Source: Croceibacterium soli (GTDB taxonomy: Bacteria; Pseudomonadota; Alphaproteobacteria; Sphingomonadales; Sphingomonadaceae). Taken from it: DNA of 64,000 nt. Positions 52,712 to 62,537 of this stretch are shown piece by piece. A program made the position numbers and the translations under genes. How positions within the stretch are numbered: position 1 is the stretch's first letter; each line of letters starts with the position of its first letter. The stretch spans positions 62,001 through 126,000 of the forward strand of contig NZ_WTYK01000002.1 of assembly GCF_009828065.1 (NCBI RefSeq), written 5' to 3'. A model generated the notes under the pieces. It was not told where the DNA came from. It was given only the letters and a program-made list of their open reading frames with translations, and searched no databases.

Positions 52712-53254
52712 TCAAAACGCAGCGTCGGCGCGAGCCATTAGCGCCACGGCATCGTCGTCGCTCAACGGCGGGTAGGCGAGAGCCACCGAGCATTCGGCCA
52801 TGCGTGCCGGGATGCACCAGTAGGTGCTCAACAGGAGCTGCTGCATCGGCGGCGTTGGGAGGACGAAGCCGTGACGCTCGTAGAGCCGGATGGCCCACGT
52901 CGCGGCCTGCCATGTGCCGACGAGGACCTGCCCATGGGTCCGGGTCAGGATGTGGCTCAGCATGGCGCTACCGATGCCGCGGCCCTGGTGATCCGGATGC
53001 ACATAGGCATGGCGTACCAGGCTGACGTTGCGCACGGGCTCGACGGCCATGACGCCGATGAGTCGGTCGTCTTGAGCATAGCCATGGAAGCAGACGCCTC
53101 GCGCCCGCTCCGCTGCGAAAGCGGCGGCCGGCATGTACGGATCATGCCAGCAATCGGCGGGGATGGCGCCGCGATAGGCCAGCGCGGCGAGGTTGATGAT
53201 CTCCAGCATCCGATCGCCGTCTTCGTGCCGGCAGGGGCGGATCGACGTCTCCAT
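52712..53254 (-). CDS. GNAT-family N-acetyltransferase
   Basis: A 180-residue acetyltransferase. The acetyl-CoA motif is YVHPDHQGRGIGSAML (about residues 85-100), with the following AATWAIRLYERHGF as motif B. The N terminus starts with a typical IRPCRHEDGDRMLEI. It uses acetyl-CoA to modify an amine on an unknown small molecule or protein. It sits 36 bases upstream of nothing related; the FKBP gene before it is on the same strand and may share a transcript. Confidence 0.88.
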   Translation of the reverse strand: METSIRPCRHEDGDRMLEIINLAALAYRGAIPADCWHDPYMPAAAFAAERARGVCFHGYAQDDRLIGVMAVEPVRNVSLVRHAYVHPDHQGRGIGSAMLSHILTRTHGQVLVGTWQAATWAIRLYERHGFVLPTPPMQQLLLSTYWCIPARMAECSVALAYPPLSDDDAVALMARADAAF

Positions 53255-53290
53255 CTATCCCGTTGCTCCCTCCGATGCTCTGCCAGGCCG

Positions 53291-53785
53291 CTATTGGCCT
53301 GTCGCCGGCTCGCCGATGCCAAGGAGTTCGACCGTGAACAGCAATGTCGCGCCGCCGGGAATGGGGCCGCCTCCCCTCGCGCCGTAGGCAAGCTGCTGTG
53401 GCACCGCGAACTCATACGTGTCGCCCAGCGACATCAGCGGCACGCCCTCCTGCCAGCCCTTGATGAGGCCCGGCAATGGAAACGTGGCCGGCTCGCCGCG
53501 CGCGACCGAGCTGTCGAATTCGGATCCGTCGATGAGCCGGCCCGTGTAATGAATCGTCACCGTGTCCGCAGGCGACGGCCGCGTGCCGGAGCCGGTTCCC
53601 TTCACCTTGCGGTACCGCAACCCGCTCGCGGTCGATTTCCATCCGTCCTGCCGATCGAGCTCGATCAGGAATACCGTCTGGTTGTTCAGCCAGCGCGCGT
53701 CGTGCTCCGGGCTGGCTGCCGGTGCGGCATGCGCTGCCGCCGCACAAAGCGCAGTGGCCATCCCCAGGCCGATGAAATGTCGCAA
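53291..53785 (-). CDS. FKBP-type peptidyl-prolyl isomerase, exported
   Basis: A 164-residue periplasmic isomerase. The TTG start at 53785 has GGGAGG six bases upstream and gives a proper signal peptide (RHFIGLGMATALCAAAAHA). The ATG 45 bases earlier would put a charged extension ahead of the signal. The FKBP domain covers the second half: VTIHYTGRLIDGSEFDSS, PLPGLIKGWQEGVPLMSLGD, and AYGARGGGPIPGGATLLFTV. It catalyses proline isomerisation in exported proteins. Known FKBPs of this form can be lipoproteins or soluble; no lipobox is seen here. Confidence 0.9.
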   Translation of the reverse strand: MRHFIGLGMATALCAAAAHAAPAASPEHDARWLNNQTVFLIELDRQDGWKSTASGLRYRKVKGTGSGTRPSPADTVTIHYTGRLIDGSEFDSSVARGEPATFPLPGLIKGWQEGVPLMSLGDTYEFAVPQQLAYGARGGGPIPGGATLLFTVELLGIGEPATGQ

Positions 53786-53971
53786 GTCTTGCCTCCCGTG
53801 AGTTCGCCGCCCGATCGACGCCCGAGCCATCCAGTCCGGAGCCTCATGCCGAAGCTCCGGGCCATCCTATGGCAGATCGATGCGGATCGTGTCGCCCGCC
53901 GCGCACCGGAGCTCCACATCCATTTCTCGGCCGCCACCGCGCGCTATCGTGCCTCCCCTGGCCCCACTCTT

Positions 53972-53999
53972 TAGACGCACCGGGGGCCGGATTCCGCAC
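53972..53999 (-). promoter_or_regulatory. Shared bipartite motif, copy 2
   Basis: TAGACGCAC-N11-TTCCGCAC, about 190 bases upstream of the FKBP start in the minus direction. It lies in the 53831-54104 gap, where no other gene is convincing; a short frame with MDVELRC near 53920 is too small to support. Confidence 0.5.
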
Positions 54000-54104
54000 G
54001 CGCTAAGCAACTTTCCGTGCAGTGCGTAGCCTACCAGACGGAGCCGCCCCGCGGAACCGCGCCGGGCAGATCGCGCGTTCGCGCCTGTGGACGGCGACTG
54101 TGCC

Positions 54105-54503
54105 CTACCCGGCTTCAGGTTCGGCTTTCGCGGTGCGGCGGACGGCGTCGATGTAGCAGGATACGCGGCGGCGGGTCGCGGGATCGCGGAAGTGGATCTC
54201 GCCCTGCCCCACCTTGTCACCGACGCAGATCCACGAGCCGGGGCGGGACTCCAGCGCGATGCGCTGCGTCCAGTCGACCTGGTCGCACATCGGGCCGGAG
54301 ATATCGATCTCGTACGTCCTGCTCGGCCCGGCATCGAGCCGGACGGTGTCGCGGTCGACCGACGAATAGCCGGTCACCATGGACACGTTGAAGCAATCGC
54401 CGCCGGACGTCGGGCCGCGTGCCGTCTGCGGCGCTTGCGCGGCGCAGCCGGCCAGGACGAGGACCAGCATCGGCATCGGTATCGCAAGGGTGAGCATCCT
54501 CAT
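54105..54503 (-). CDS. DUF6491-like lipoprotein
   Basis: A 132-residue lipoprotein with lipobox VLVLAGC. The mature part has a conserved-looking Cys pair (GGDCFNVSMV and SGPMCDQVDW), a further SWICVGDKVG, and RRRVSCYIDAVRR. This fits the DUF6491 proteins of sphingomonads and Caulobacterales, which have no known function. Four Cys in the mature part may form disulphides. It is downstream of nothing obvious and ends 85 bases after the TonB receptor on the same strand. Confidence 0.75.
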   Translation of the reverse strand: MRMLTLAIPMPMLVLVLAGCAAQAPQTARGPTSGGDCFNVSMVTGYSSVDRDTVRLDAGPSRTYEIDISGPMCDQVDWTQRIALESRPGSWICVGDKVGQGEIHFRDPATRRRVSCYIDAVRRTAKAEPEAG

Positions 54504-54590
54504 CGGACTTCCTCCTTCATGGGCCCCGTGTTCGGACTCGCGGGTGCGTTGTGCCGGCCTCCACCATACAGGAACGGGCAGGCCGCAGCA

Positions 54591-57176
54591 TCACAGCTGC
54601 TTCCGAATACTGAGGCGGACGGCCCGGCCGAGCGGGTCGAGCCAGGCGCCTTCGAACCCCGCCGGCGTCGCGCCGGACGCGTCGCGCACCTCCATGCGCG
54701 AGTCGAACAGGTTGGTCAGGCTGACGCTCAGCCGCGTGCCGCGCAGCCAGGGGGCGGCGGCGAGCTCCGGCCGCCTGCCGAGATCCGCGAACAGGCGCAG
54801 GTCGAGCGTTGCAAGATCGGAGAATGCAAGATCGGTGGCGCCGCCGCGCAGCCGGCTGCCGCTCTGCCAGTTGGCGTTGAGCGAAGCGCCGAGCCCGGCC
54901 ATCGTCAAATTGGCGGCGCCGATGACCTGGTGACGGGCGCGGCCACGCCCGCCGAACGCATCGCCGGCGAGGAAGTCGAGCGGCGCGATGCCCTCGCGGA
55001 TCGTCAGCCGGTCGCGCAGGCTCCAGTTGTGGCTCAGCGACAGCACCACCCGGCCCCGGCCTCTGGCGCCGGGTCCGCCGCCCCAGTCTCCGGCGTGTGC
55101 CGGCTCGGCGCCGTCGTCCGTCTCTTCCCCGTTCCGGGGTGGGCGTCCGATCGGCAGCGAGGCGAACAGGCTCCAGCCGAGATGCTGCTGGGCGCCCCGC
55201 GCGAAATTGACCGGACGCAGGTCGACCCGCACCAGCCGTCCCTCCCCGTCGCGGACGAACCGATCGGGGAACACCGCCTCGATCTCGGGCGTGACGGCGG
55301 GCAGCAGGCCGGCGGCGTCGCGCGTCGTGCTGCGCGAATAGTTGAGGTTCAGCGCCACATTGGCGTCGGGCAGCGGGCGCAAGTGACCGGACAGGCTCAG
55401 CACGTTGCGGCTGCTCGCCAGCAGCGCCGGGTTCCCCCCTTCCACCCGGGTGACGGGCACCGTCTCCCCGGTGACGAAGTCGAACACCGGCACGTTGGCG
55501 GTCTCGACGACCGGATCGGCGCGCTGGGTGATCGGCGGCAAGCCCTGGTTGCGCGAATAGGTCGCGCTCAGGCGCAGCGGCCGGATGGGCGACCAGGTCG
55601 TGCCGAGATCGACATTGGTCGCGGCGCCGACTTGCGAGAGCCGCTCATGCCCGACGGTGAAGTTGAGGCTCAAATCGCCGAGCGGCGCCAGAACCGCGTG
55701 CCTGCGGCTGGCGATCGGCAGGGTCATCGTGGCGCGCACCCGCGCCGTGTCGGCGGAAAGACGCGTCTGCTGCACGAGGCCGGCGCGCCGCCCGCTGCTC
55801 TCGGAGCTGCGCGAGGCCACGCCCGCGGCGAAAGTCGTGGTGACATTGCCGGCGGGGAGCCGGGCGACGCTGCCGGTGGTGACGACGTCGGCCACCGCGG
55901 CGTCGCTCTCGGTCCGGGTCCGGTCGGGCGGGCCGGCGCTGACCAGAGTAGGCGCGACCGGTCCGAATGGGTTGGTCGCCGGATCGCCGGCCGCGATCCG
56001 GGCCGCGAATGCGCTGGCGTCCACGCCGGCATCCGTCTGCTGCACGGCGCGGGTGTGGTCGTAGCTGGCCGTGAAAGTCCAGTTCCACTCGGCGAGGCTG
56101 CCGTTGAGGCCGAGCCCGAACTGGCCGGTCCCGGTTTCGCTGCGGCCGGCGAGCGCGCCGAACGTCTCGATCGCGCGGTGGAGCGCGACATCGTCCGCGA
56201 ACGGCGAGTACGGGCTGCCGGCCGGGATCGTCAGCAGGCTCGTCGGCAGCCCGAACGCGCTCGCCGAATTCTCTTCGGCATAGCGGGCGTTGAAAGTGGC
56301 ATTGATGTCCTCAAGGATCGGCCGCGCGAAAGTCGCGCCCAGCGCCAGGGACCGCGTCTGCGGCAGTAACGTGCGGTAGCGGCCGTCGCCGGTGCGGTTC
56401 GGGCGTTCGGCGGTGGCGAGGAAGTCGGCGAGCCGGAGCGGCGCCGTGGCCGCCGCCGCCGGCACGCCCGCGAGAATGACCGTGGCGCCCGCGAGCGCGC
56501 TCAGCGCGGGGTCGATCTCGCCGGCGGGCCCCAGGCCGGCGATGTTGCCGGCCGGATCGAACAGCCCGCTCGGGCCGGACAGGCCGCGCTCGGCGGCGTT
56601 GAGCGGGCTCGCCCGGGCATAGTCGAGCTCCAGGCTCAGCCGCTCGCGATCCCGGATCCGGGTCATGTTGAGGCTGGCCTTCTGCTCGTCCCGTCCTCCG
56701 GCGGTGGCGAATGCTGCTTCGGCGGTGGCCGCCTGGAAGCGGGTCTCGAGCACGATGTTCACCACGCGCTGGTCGGCGCGGTAGCCGTAAGCGAGCGCCA
56801 CCTCCGGCGGCAGGATGTCCACGCGCTCGATCGCCTCGGGCGGCAGGCGGCTGACCTCGTTCACTCCGGCGATGCGCCGGCCGTTGACCAGCACGACCGG
56901 AGCCTCCCCGGTCTGCGGGCGCAGGCTGGTCAGCAGTTCTCCGACATTGCCGGCGCCGTAAGTGGCGATCTCCTCGCGGCCCAGGCGGACGTCCGGGACG
57001 CTCCGGCCGATCACCGTCCCGCGCTCTTGCGGCGCGGTGACGATGATCTCGTTCTCAGGCGGAATCTCCCCTTCCGGTGCGGGCGGCGAAGCCTCCGCGG
57101 GGTTATCCTGGCCGTGAGCGGGCTGGGCGACGATCGCCAGCAGAACCAGTGCGCGAGCGGTAACGGTCGGTCTCAT
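54591..57176 (-). CDS. TonB-dependent receptor-like outer-membrane protein
   Basis: An 861-residue outer-membrane protein. The signal peptide ends near QPAHGQ. After a Pro/Glu-rich stretch comes the TonB box ENEIIVTAPQERG and a plug with VGELLTSLRPQTG, VVLVNGRRIAGVNEVSRLPP and VDILPPEVALAYGYRADQRV. The last differs from the standard YGxxAxGGVVN plug segment and marks a distinct subgroup. The barrel lacks the usual C-terminal aromatic (it ends RKQL). It lies 75 bases downstream of the M16 peptidase gene; receptor and peptidase may work together. The substrate is unknown. Confidence 0.85.
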   Translation of the reverse strand: MRPTVTARALVLLAIVAQPAHGQDNPAEASPPAPEGEIPPENEIIVTAPQERGTVIGRSVPDVRLGREEIATYGAGNVGELLTSLRPQTGEAPVVLVNGRRIAGVNEVSRLPPEAIERVDILPPEVALAYGYRADQRVVNIVLETRFQAATAEAAFATAGGRDEQKASLNMTRIRDRERLSLELDYARASPLNAAERGLSGPSGLFDPAGNIAGLGPAGEIDPALSALAGATVILAGVPAAAATAPLRLADFLATAERPNRTGDGRYRTLLPQTRSLALGATFARPILEDINATFNARYAEENSASAFGLPTSLLTIPAGSPYSPFADDVALHRAIETFGALAGRSETGTGQFGLGLNGSLAEWNWTFTASYDHTRAVQQTDAGVDASAFAARIAAGDPATNPFGPVAPTLVSAGPPDRTRTESDAAVADVVTTGSVARLPAGNVTTTFAAGVASRSSESSGRRAGLVQQTRLSADTARVRATMTLPIASRRHAVLAPLGDLSLNFTVGHERLSQVGAATNVDLGTTWSPIRPLRLSATYSRNQGLPPITQRADPVVETANVPVFDFVTGETVPVTRVEGGNPALLASSRNVLSLSGHLRPLPDANVALNLNYSRSTTRDAAGLLPAVTPEIEAVFPDRFVRDGEGRLVRVDLRPVNFARGAQQHLGWSLFASLPIGRPPRNGEETDDGAEPAHAGDWGGGPGARGRGRVVLSLSHNWSLRDRLTIREGIAPLDFLAGDAFGGRGRARHQVIGAANLTMAGLGASLNANWQSGSRLRGGATDLAFSDLATLDLRLFADLGRRPELAAAPWLRGTRLSVSLTNLFDSRMEVRDASGATPAGFEGAWLDPLGRAVRLSIRKQL

Positions 57177-57251
57177 ATCGCTTCATCTCTCGCTTCCCCC
57201 CTGCTTTTTGGCGCGCGTACGCCCCCACGCAACGCGCGCCGGAGATGCACG

Positions 57252-60052
57252 CTATTCGATACGCAAATCTTCGATCGGCAGGCCGAGCGCGGCGAGCTGC
57301 GGCCGCACGACCGCCGCATCGCCGACCACGACCCACACGAAGCGGTCGGGATCGATCAGCCGGCGCGCCTCGCGGTCGAGCTCGTCGGCGCTGAGCCCGC
57401 GATACCGGTCGGCGATGGTTTCCCAGTAGTCGTCCGGACGCGCGTGAAGCGCATTGGACATCATGCTCCCCAGCAGGGCATTGGACGTCTGGAACTGTCC
57501 CGGGAGCTCGCGCGTGCTGCCCTGCACGACCCGCTCGAGCTCGCCGGCCTGGGTGCCGCTGGTTGTGAGGAACGCGCCCATGAGATCGCGCAGTGCCGCG
57601 ATCGACTCGCCCGTCTTGTCCGCCTGCACCGGGGCCTGAACCGTGTACGCGATCTGATGCTCGCGCAGGCCCGGTCCGCCGCGCACCCCGTAGGACCAGC
57701 CGCGCCGCTCGCGAAGTTCCATGTTGAGCCGGGCCATGAAATCGCCCGCCACGACGTCGTTGGCGGCAGATAGCGCCAGGAGATCCTGCCGCCCGTTCGC
57801 GTCCAGCAACTGCGCGCCGACGATCAGGGACTGCGGCGATTGCGGGCGGTCGATCAGCACGATGCGCGGCTGCGGCTGCGGGACCGCGGCGGCGAAGCTC
57901 TTCGTCCCGCGCGGCGCGTCGGGCGCCCGCCAATTGCCGAACCGCGCCTCCAGCTGGGCGGTCAGCTGCGCCAGCGGCAGATCGCCGACCGCGAAGATCG
58001 TCGCGTTGTCCGGCCGCACCCACGAGCGGTGGAAGGCCAGGATGTCCTCGCGCGTGATCGCCCGCACCGCGTCGGGATCGCCCGAGCCGCCGGGGCGGCC
58101 ATAAGGATGGTCCGGCCCGTAGAGCAACGGCGGCAGCGCGCGGCCGGCGAGGCCGTTCGGCTGGGTCAGCTCGGAAGCGATCGCAGCGAGTTGCTGCCCG
58201 CGCAGCCGCTCGATGTCTTGCGGCTTGAACCCCGGGTTGCGGACCACGTCGGCCAGCAGGTCGAGCGACGGCCCGAGATTGGGCGTGAGCGCCGCGAGGC
58301 TGACGGACGAGCGATCGAGACCGGCGCCTGCGCCGATCGTCGCGCCGAGCCGCTCCTGCTCTTCGGCCAGTTCGTTGGCCGTGCGGCTGCCGGTCCCTTC
58401 GTCAGGAGGCCGAGCATCATCGCGTGAAGGCCCCGCCGGTCGGCACGGTCGGCCGCGGCGCCGGCGTCGAACTCGACCACGACCCGGGTGACCGGAAGCG
58501 TGGTGCGCCGCGCGTAGACCACCTGAATGCCGTTGGAGAGCCGGGCCCGCTCGACCTCGGGCAAGTCCAGCCCCGGCGCGTCGGCCATGTCCGGCAGCGG
58601 CCGCATGGGCCCGCGCGGAGCGGCGGTCGCGGCGGGATCGCCAGCCGCTGCGGTCTGGACCGGGGCCTCGACGTAAGGCTCTCGCTCCCCCGGATCGACG
58701 CGCAGCGCCAGGGTCGGGCGGGACAACCAGCGCTTCAGCGCGCCTTGCACCTGGGCCGGGGTCACCGCCGCAAGCTGCTCGAGCTGCCGGCGGTAGAAGC
58801 CTGGATCGTCGGCGTAGAGCATGCCTTCGGCCAGGGCGGTCGCCTTGCCGTTGACTTGCTCGAGCCCGCGCACGCGGCCGGCGAGCGCGGACATGACCGT
58901 GCGGCGCACTTCGTCCGCGCTGGGGCCCTGGCGAACGAACTCCGCGATGATCTCGTCGAGCCGGCGCGACACCGCATCGGCGTCCTGCCCGGGCTTCACG
59001 TCGACCGTCACGTCGAACATGCTGACCCGCTGGAACGGCTGCGCGCTCGCGGTCACGCGGACCGCGCTTTCGTCCCCGCGCACCAGCAGGTTGTCGAGCC
59101 GCGAACTGGCGAGCCCGCCCAGGATGGTCGCGCCGACCTGCAGCGGCACGATGTCCTCGTGGGTCAGGCCCGGAATGGCCCAGGAGCGGTAGAGACGGGT
59201 GTTGGCCACCCGGTCGTGCAGGGTCCGGTCGACCCGCGCCGGCAGAGTGGGCACGTCGGCCTCGGCGGGCCTGTTCACCGGCCCGCGCGGAATGCCGCCG
59301 AAATAGCGCTCGACCAGAGGGCGCGCCGCGGCCGCGTCGATATCGCCGGCAAGCACGAGCACGGCGTTGTTCGGGCCGTAATTGGCACGGAACCACTCGC
59401 GCACCGTATCCAGCGTGGCGGCGGATAGGTCCGCCATCGACCCGATCGTCGAGTGGCGATAAGGGTGGCCTTCCGGAAAGAGCTCTTCGAGCTGCGCATA
59501 TTCGACCATGCCGAACGACTGGTTGTCGCCCTGGCGCTTCTCGTTCTGGACGACACCGATCTGGTTGGTGAGAGTCTCCTGGCTCACCGCCCCGAGCAAG
59601 TGGCCCATGCGGTCGCTTTCCAGGAACAGGGCGCGTTCCAAGGCCGGCGTCGGCACCGTCTGGTAATAGTTCGTGCGGTCGAACCAGGTGGTTCCGTTGA
59701 GGTCGGTCGCGCCGATCTTGGAGGTGTGCTCGAAATAGTCGCCCGGCGCGTTCTCCGAGCCGTTGAACATGAGATGCTCGAACAAGTGGGCAAAGCCGGT
59801 GCGGCCGGCCGGCTCGTCCTTGGAGCCGACGTTGTACCACACGGAGACCGCCACGACCGGCGTCTTGCGGTCCTCGTGGACCACGACGCGCAAGCCGTTG
59901 GGAAGAGTGAAGCTCTCGAACGGTATCGCCACCCGCTCGACCAGAGCGGCCGGGTCCGCCGTATTCTGCGCTCCGACCGCCGCCGGCGCGGACTGGGCGC
60001 TGGCCATCGGCGCCAGCACGAGGCTCGCCAGCAGGACCGCAAGTCTGAGCAT
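57252..60052 (-). pseudogene. M16 (pitrilysin-type) zinc peptidase with a frameshift
   Basis: A two-domain M16 peptidase of about 930 residues if restored. The signal peptide ends APMASA. The inverted zinc motif is HLFEHLMF (HxxEH) in the first domain, with the downstream Glu region EKRQGDNQSF. The frame breaks at about 58397-58402: the sequence reads LLTKGPAAAR where one extra G would give LLTEGTGSRTANELAEEQER and continue the family sequence to the end. Both sides are otherwise undamaged, so this is either a recent single-base loss or a sequencing error. Start ATG 60052 follows GGGGAGGAAG. Such proteins degrade peptides in the periplasm. Confidence 0.8.
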
Positions 60053-60093
60053 GGAACGCTTCCTCCCCGGGCGACTATGATTCGCCTTCCCCA

Positions 60094-61902
60094 TCATAAG
60101 ACGCGTGAGACGCCCGAATCCGCACGGAGCGGCTGCTCCTGCCGGAGGGCGCCTACCGGCTCCTGTGCCGCGGGGCCCCCGCTCCGGCGCAGCGCGGCGA
60201 TAGCGTAGAGATCGGCCAGCAGCGCTTCCGCCGTGGCCGCCCCGCCGGCGCCGCGCCCGCTGGCGCTCAGCTCCTCGCCACCGGCCAGCCGCACGTGCAG
60301 GACGTTCCATTCGGCGGCAGGCGGCCGGATGCCGGCCAGGCCGGCGGGCACGAACCGGATCGCGCCGGCCGGCGCCGGGCCCGCGCCTTCGAAGCTGGCC
60401 AGCTGGATCCAGGTCTCCCCGCTGGCGCCGATCCGCGCCGCCAGGGCCCGGTCCAGCGCCTGCACCGCGATCGGCGCGGCGAGCGCGGCTTCGCCCCAGA
60501 TCTCCGCCGCGAGGATGCGCAGCTTGGCCGCCGCATCGCGCCCGCTCAGGTCCGCGCTCGGGTCGGCTTCCGCATAGCCCGCCCGCCGGGCCAGCTCGAG
60601 CGCCTCATCGAAGCTCCGCCCCAGCGCCAGTTCGTTGAGCACCAGATTGACCGTGCCGTTGAGCACGCCTTCGATCGCCACGACCTGCCCGCGCCCTCGC
60701 GCGCGCCGGGCGAGTTCGACCATCGGCGCGCTGCCGCCGACGCAAGCGGAGTATTCGAGCCGTCCCCCACGCTCCCCGGCGAGGCCGTGCAGGGCGCCGA
60801 AGCCGGCCGCGATTGCCGCCTTGTTGGCGCTCACCACGTCCCCGCCCCGGGCAAGGTGCCGGCTGCACAGCGCGGTGCCCGGTTCGCAGCCGCCGGTGGC
60901 GTCGACCAGGATGTCGAAACCGCTCTCCAGGAAGCGCGCCGGATCCGCGGTGGGTTCGCACACCGGCGCGACCGCGCGAGCCTTGCCGGCGTCGGCAACC
61001 AGGATCGCGGCGATGGCGAATCCGGTCTCCCCGGCCAGCCGCACCTGGAGCGCCTGGCCGACCGTGCCGAACCCCGCGAGGCCGATCCGCAGCGGCGCCG
61101 CGCTTGCCGGGCGGACGGGCGGGCGGGACCTGCCGGCCACCACGGTCGGATCGCTGGAGCCGATCGCCCCGACCTCGATGCTGACCGCGCGGGCCGCGGC
61201 ATACTCGACTGCGCGCGGCTGGAGCAGCGGGCGCGCGATCGTGAGGCAGTCGCGCCAGCTGACCTCGGCGTAGCGCTGCAGGCTGGCGGGGTCGACCGCC
61301 GGATCGTGGTCGTAGACCCCGTCGACATCCTTGTAGAGCCGCAGCGCGGCCCCGGTCTCGCCGGCGATGAAGATGGCGGAGAAGTCCGTCCCGCCCCGGC
61401 CGAGCAATGTGCGGCGTCCTTCACGATCGAGTCCGACATAGCCGGGCACGATGACCACGCTGTGCGAGCGGGCCACGGCCGCGATATCGTCACTCAGGCC
61501 GACGGGCCGGCCGGCCAGCGCATCGCCTTCGGTGCGGATCGCCAGGGCCTCCGGCTCCAGCAGCATGGCGCGGATGCCGATCCTCAGGCAGGCCAGGCGC
61601 AGGAGCCGCGCGGTCTTCTCCTCGCCCAGCGAGACGATGTCGGGAACGCCGGTGCGATCGCCGCCCCCGGCGGTCTCGCACAGCTGCAGGAGCTCGTCGG
61701 TCTCACCCTCGAAGGCCGAAACGACCGCAATCACCGCCGCGCCATCGCGGGTCTGGCGGTAGATTTCGCCCGCCACGCGCTGCAGGTCGTGGCCCGAGCG
61801 GAGCACGGAGCCGCCGAACTTGAGCACCCTGAGCGGCCGGTTCGATCCGCTCGCTCGGCGATCGGCGCCGGCCGGTGTGGTATCTTCCAGCAGGCGCAAC
61901 AC
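60094..61902 (-). CDS. thrA: Fused aspartokinase - homoserine dehydrogenase without visible ACT domains
   Basis: A 602-residue fusion. The aspartokinase part begins RPLRVLKFGGSVLRSG and has LGRGGTDFSAIFIAGETG and YKDVDGVYDHDPAVDP. The homoserine dehydrogenase part starts GLAGFGTVGQ and has SANKAAIAAGF, the catalytic-domain segment EGVLNGTVNLVLNEL and YAEADPSADLSGRDAAAKL. E. coli ThrA has 820 residues, with regulatory ACT domains between the two enzymes; here the kinase joins the dehydrogenase after only a short linker. It performs the first and third steps of threonine/methionine synthesis. The GTG start at 61902 follows GGGGGT. Lack of ACT domains would mean no normal threonine feedback. Confidence 0.88.
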   Translation of the reverse strand: MLRLLEDTTPAGADRRASGSNRPLRVLKFGGSVLRSGHDLQRVAGEIYRQTRDGAAVIAVVSAFEGETDELLQLCETAGGGDRTGVPDIVSLGEEKTARLLRLACLRIGIRAMLLEPEALAIRTEGDALAGRPVGLSDDIAAVARSHSVVIVPGYVGLDREGRRTLLGRGGTDFSAIFIAGETGAALRLYKDVDGVYDHDPAVDPASLQRYAEVSWRDCLTIARPLLQPRAVEYAAARAVSIEVGAIGSSDPTVVAGRSRPPVRPASAAPLRIGLAGFGTVGQALQVRLAGETGFAIAAILVADAGKARAVAPVCEPTADPARFLESGFDILVDATGGCEPGTALCSRHLARGGDVVSANKAAIAAGFGALHGLAGERGGRLEYSACVGGSAPMVELARRARGRGQVVAIEGVLNGTVNLVLNELALGRSFDEALELARRAGYAEADPSADLSGRDAAAKLRILAAEIWGEAALAAPIAVQALDRALAARIGASGETWIQLASFEGAGPAPAGAIRFVPAGLAGIRPPAAEWNVLHVRLAGGEELSASGRGAGGAATAEALLADLYAIAALRRSGGPAAQEPVGALRQEQPLRADSGVSRVL

Positions 61903-62129
61903 GTACCCCCAACAGCTTCCCTGACCGATCCGGCGGACCGATACGTTTGCCGGTTCGCGGCATCGCTTCCGGCGAGGAAATCTCCATCTCCTCGGACTTC
62001 GATCCCGCCCGAAACGCAGTACGGCGCGGGGCACCACGGCTCTGCGGGACGAGCCAAGCTGCCATGCTCCGAAAGTCTAGACGTTCGACACGGCGAGTTC
62101 CGCACCGCCGCGCCGAGAAAAACCGCTCC

Positions 62130-62348
62130 TCAGCCCCGCTCCGCGGGCCAATCCGGCCGGAAGGCCAGCCAAAGATGGAGCGCCCCGACCATGTCCTCGC
62201 CCGCCTCGCGATCGGCCTTGCGGCCCGGCGCCCCGCTCGCGACGGCGGCATTTCCCGCATGTCTTCTGCGCATTTCGATCTCTGCCGATCCTTCCGCTCG
62301 TCCGCCGCCGTCGTCCGATCCGCCGATGCCGGCAGCTTCGAAATCCAT
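62130..62348 (-). CDS. Small hypothetical protein (72 aa)
   Basis: A 72-residue open frame starting at ATG 62348 behind a strong GAGGGAGGAACATCG ribosome site. The first half is Gly/Asp/Glu-rich (DFEAAGIGGSDDGGGR), the second basic and then hydrophobic (MVGALHLWLAFRPDW). No family is recognised. A shared bipartite motif lies about 70 bases upstream in the same direction, which supports expression. It precedes the aspartokinase fusion by 227 bases and does not look like a threonine leader peptide. Confidence 0.45.
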   Translation of the reverse strand: MDFEAAGIGGSDDGGGRAEGSAEIEMRRRHAGNAAVASGAPGRKADREAGEDMVGALHLWLAFRPDWPAERG

Positions 62349-62417
62349 CGATGTTCCTCCCTCTTGCCTGGCGGACTGCGCCGGCCGGTCCCGCGGCGTC
62401 TGTTGCGCTCCTTCCGT

Positions 62418-62445
62418 TAGACGCACGACCCGGCCTTTTCCGCAT
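62418..62445 (-). promoter_or_regulatory. Shared bipartite motif, copy 3
   Basis: TAGACGCAC-N11-TTCCGCAT, matching the copies at 51063 and 53972 in both blocks and in spacing. In the minus direction it lies 70 bases upstream of the small gene at 62130-62348; on the plus side the SDR gene starts 93 bases away. Confidence 0.5.
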
Positions 62446-62537
62446 GCCTTGCAGGTGCGGAATGCGCCGCTCGCCCTTGCGGTTTTCGTCCCGTCCCGTC
62501 AGGAAAGGCTGCAAACCGAGATGGGAGAACGATCGCA

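Noticed and set aside
53867-53925. Eighteen-residue frame MDVELRC... near copy 2 of the bipartite motif
   Set aside because: Too short and without a proper ribosome site to support a gene.
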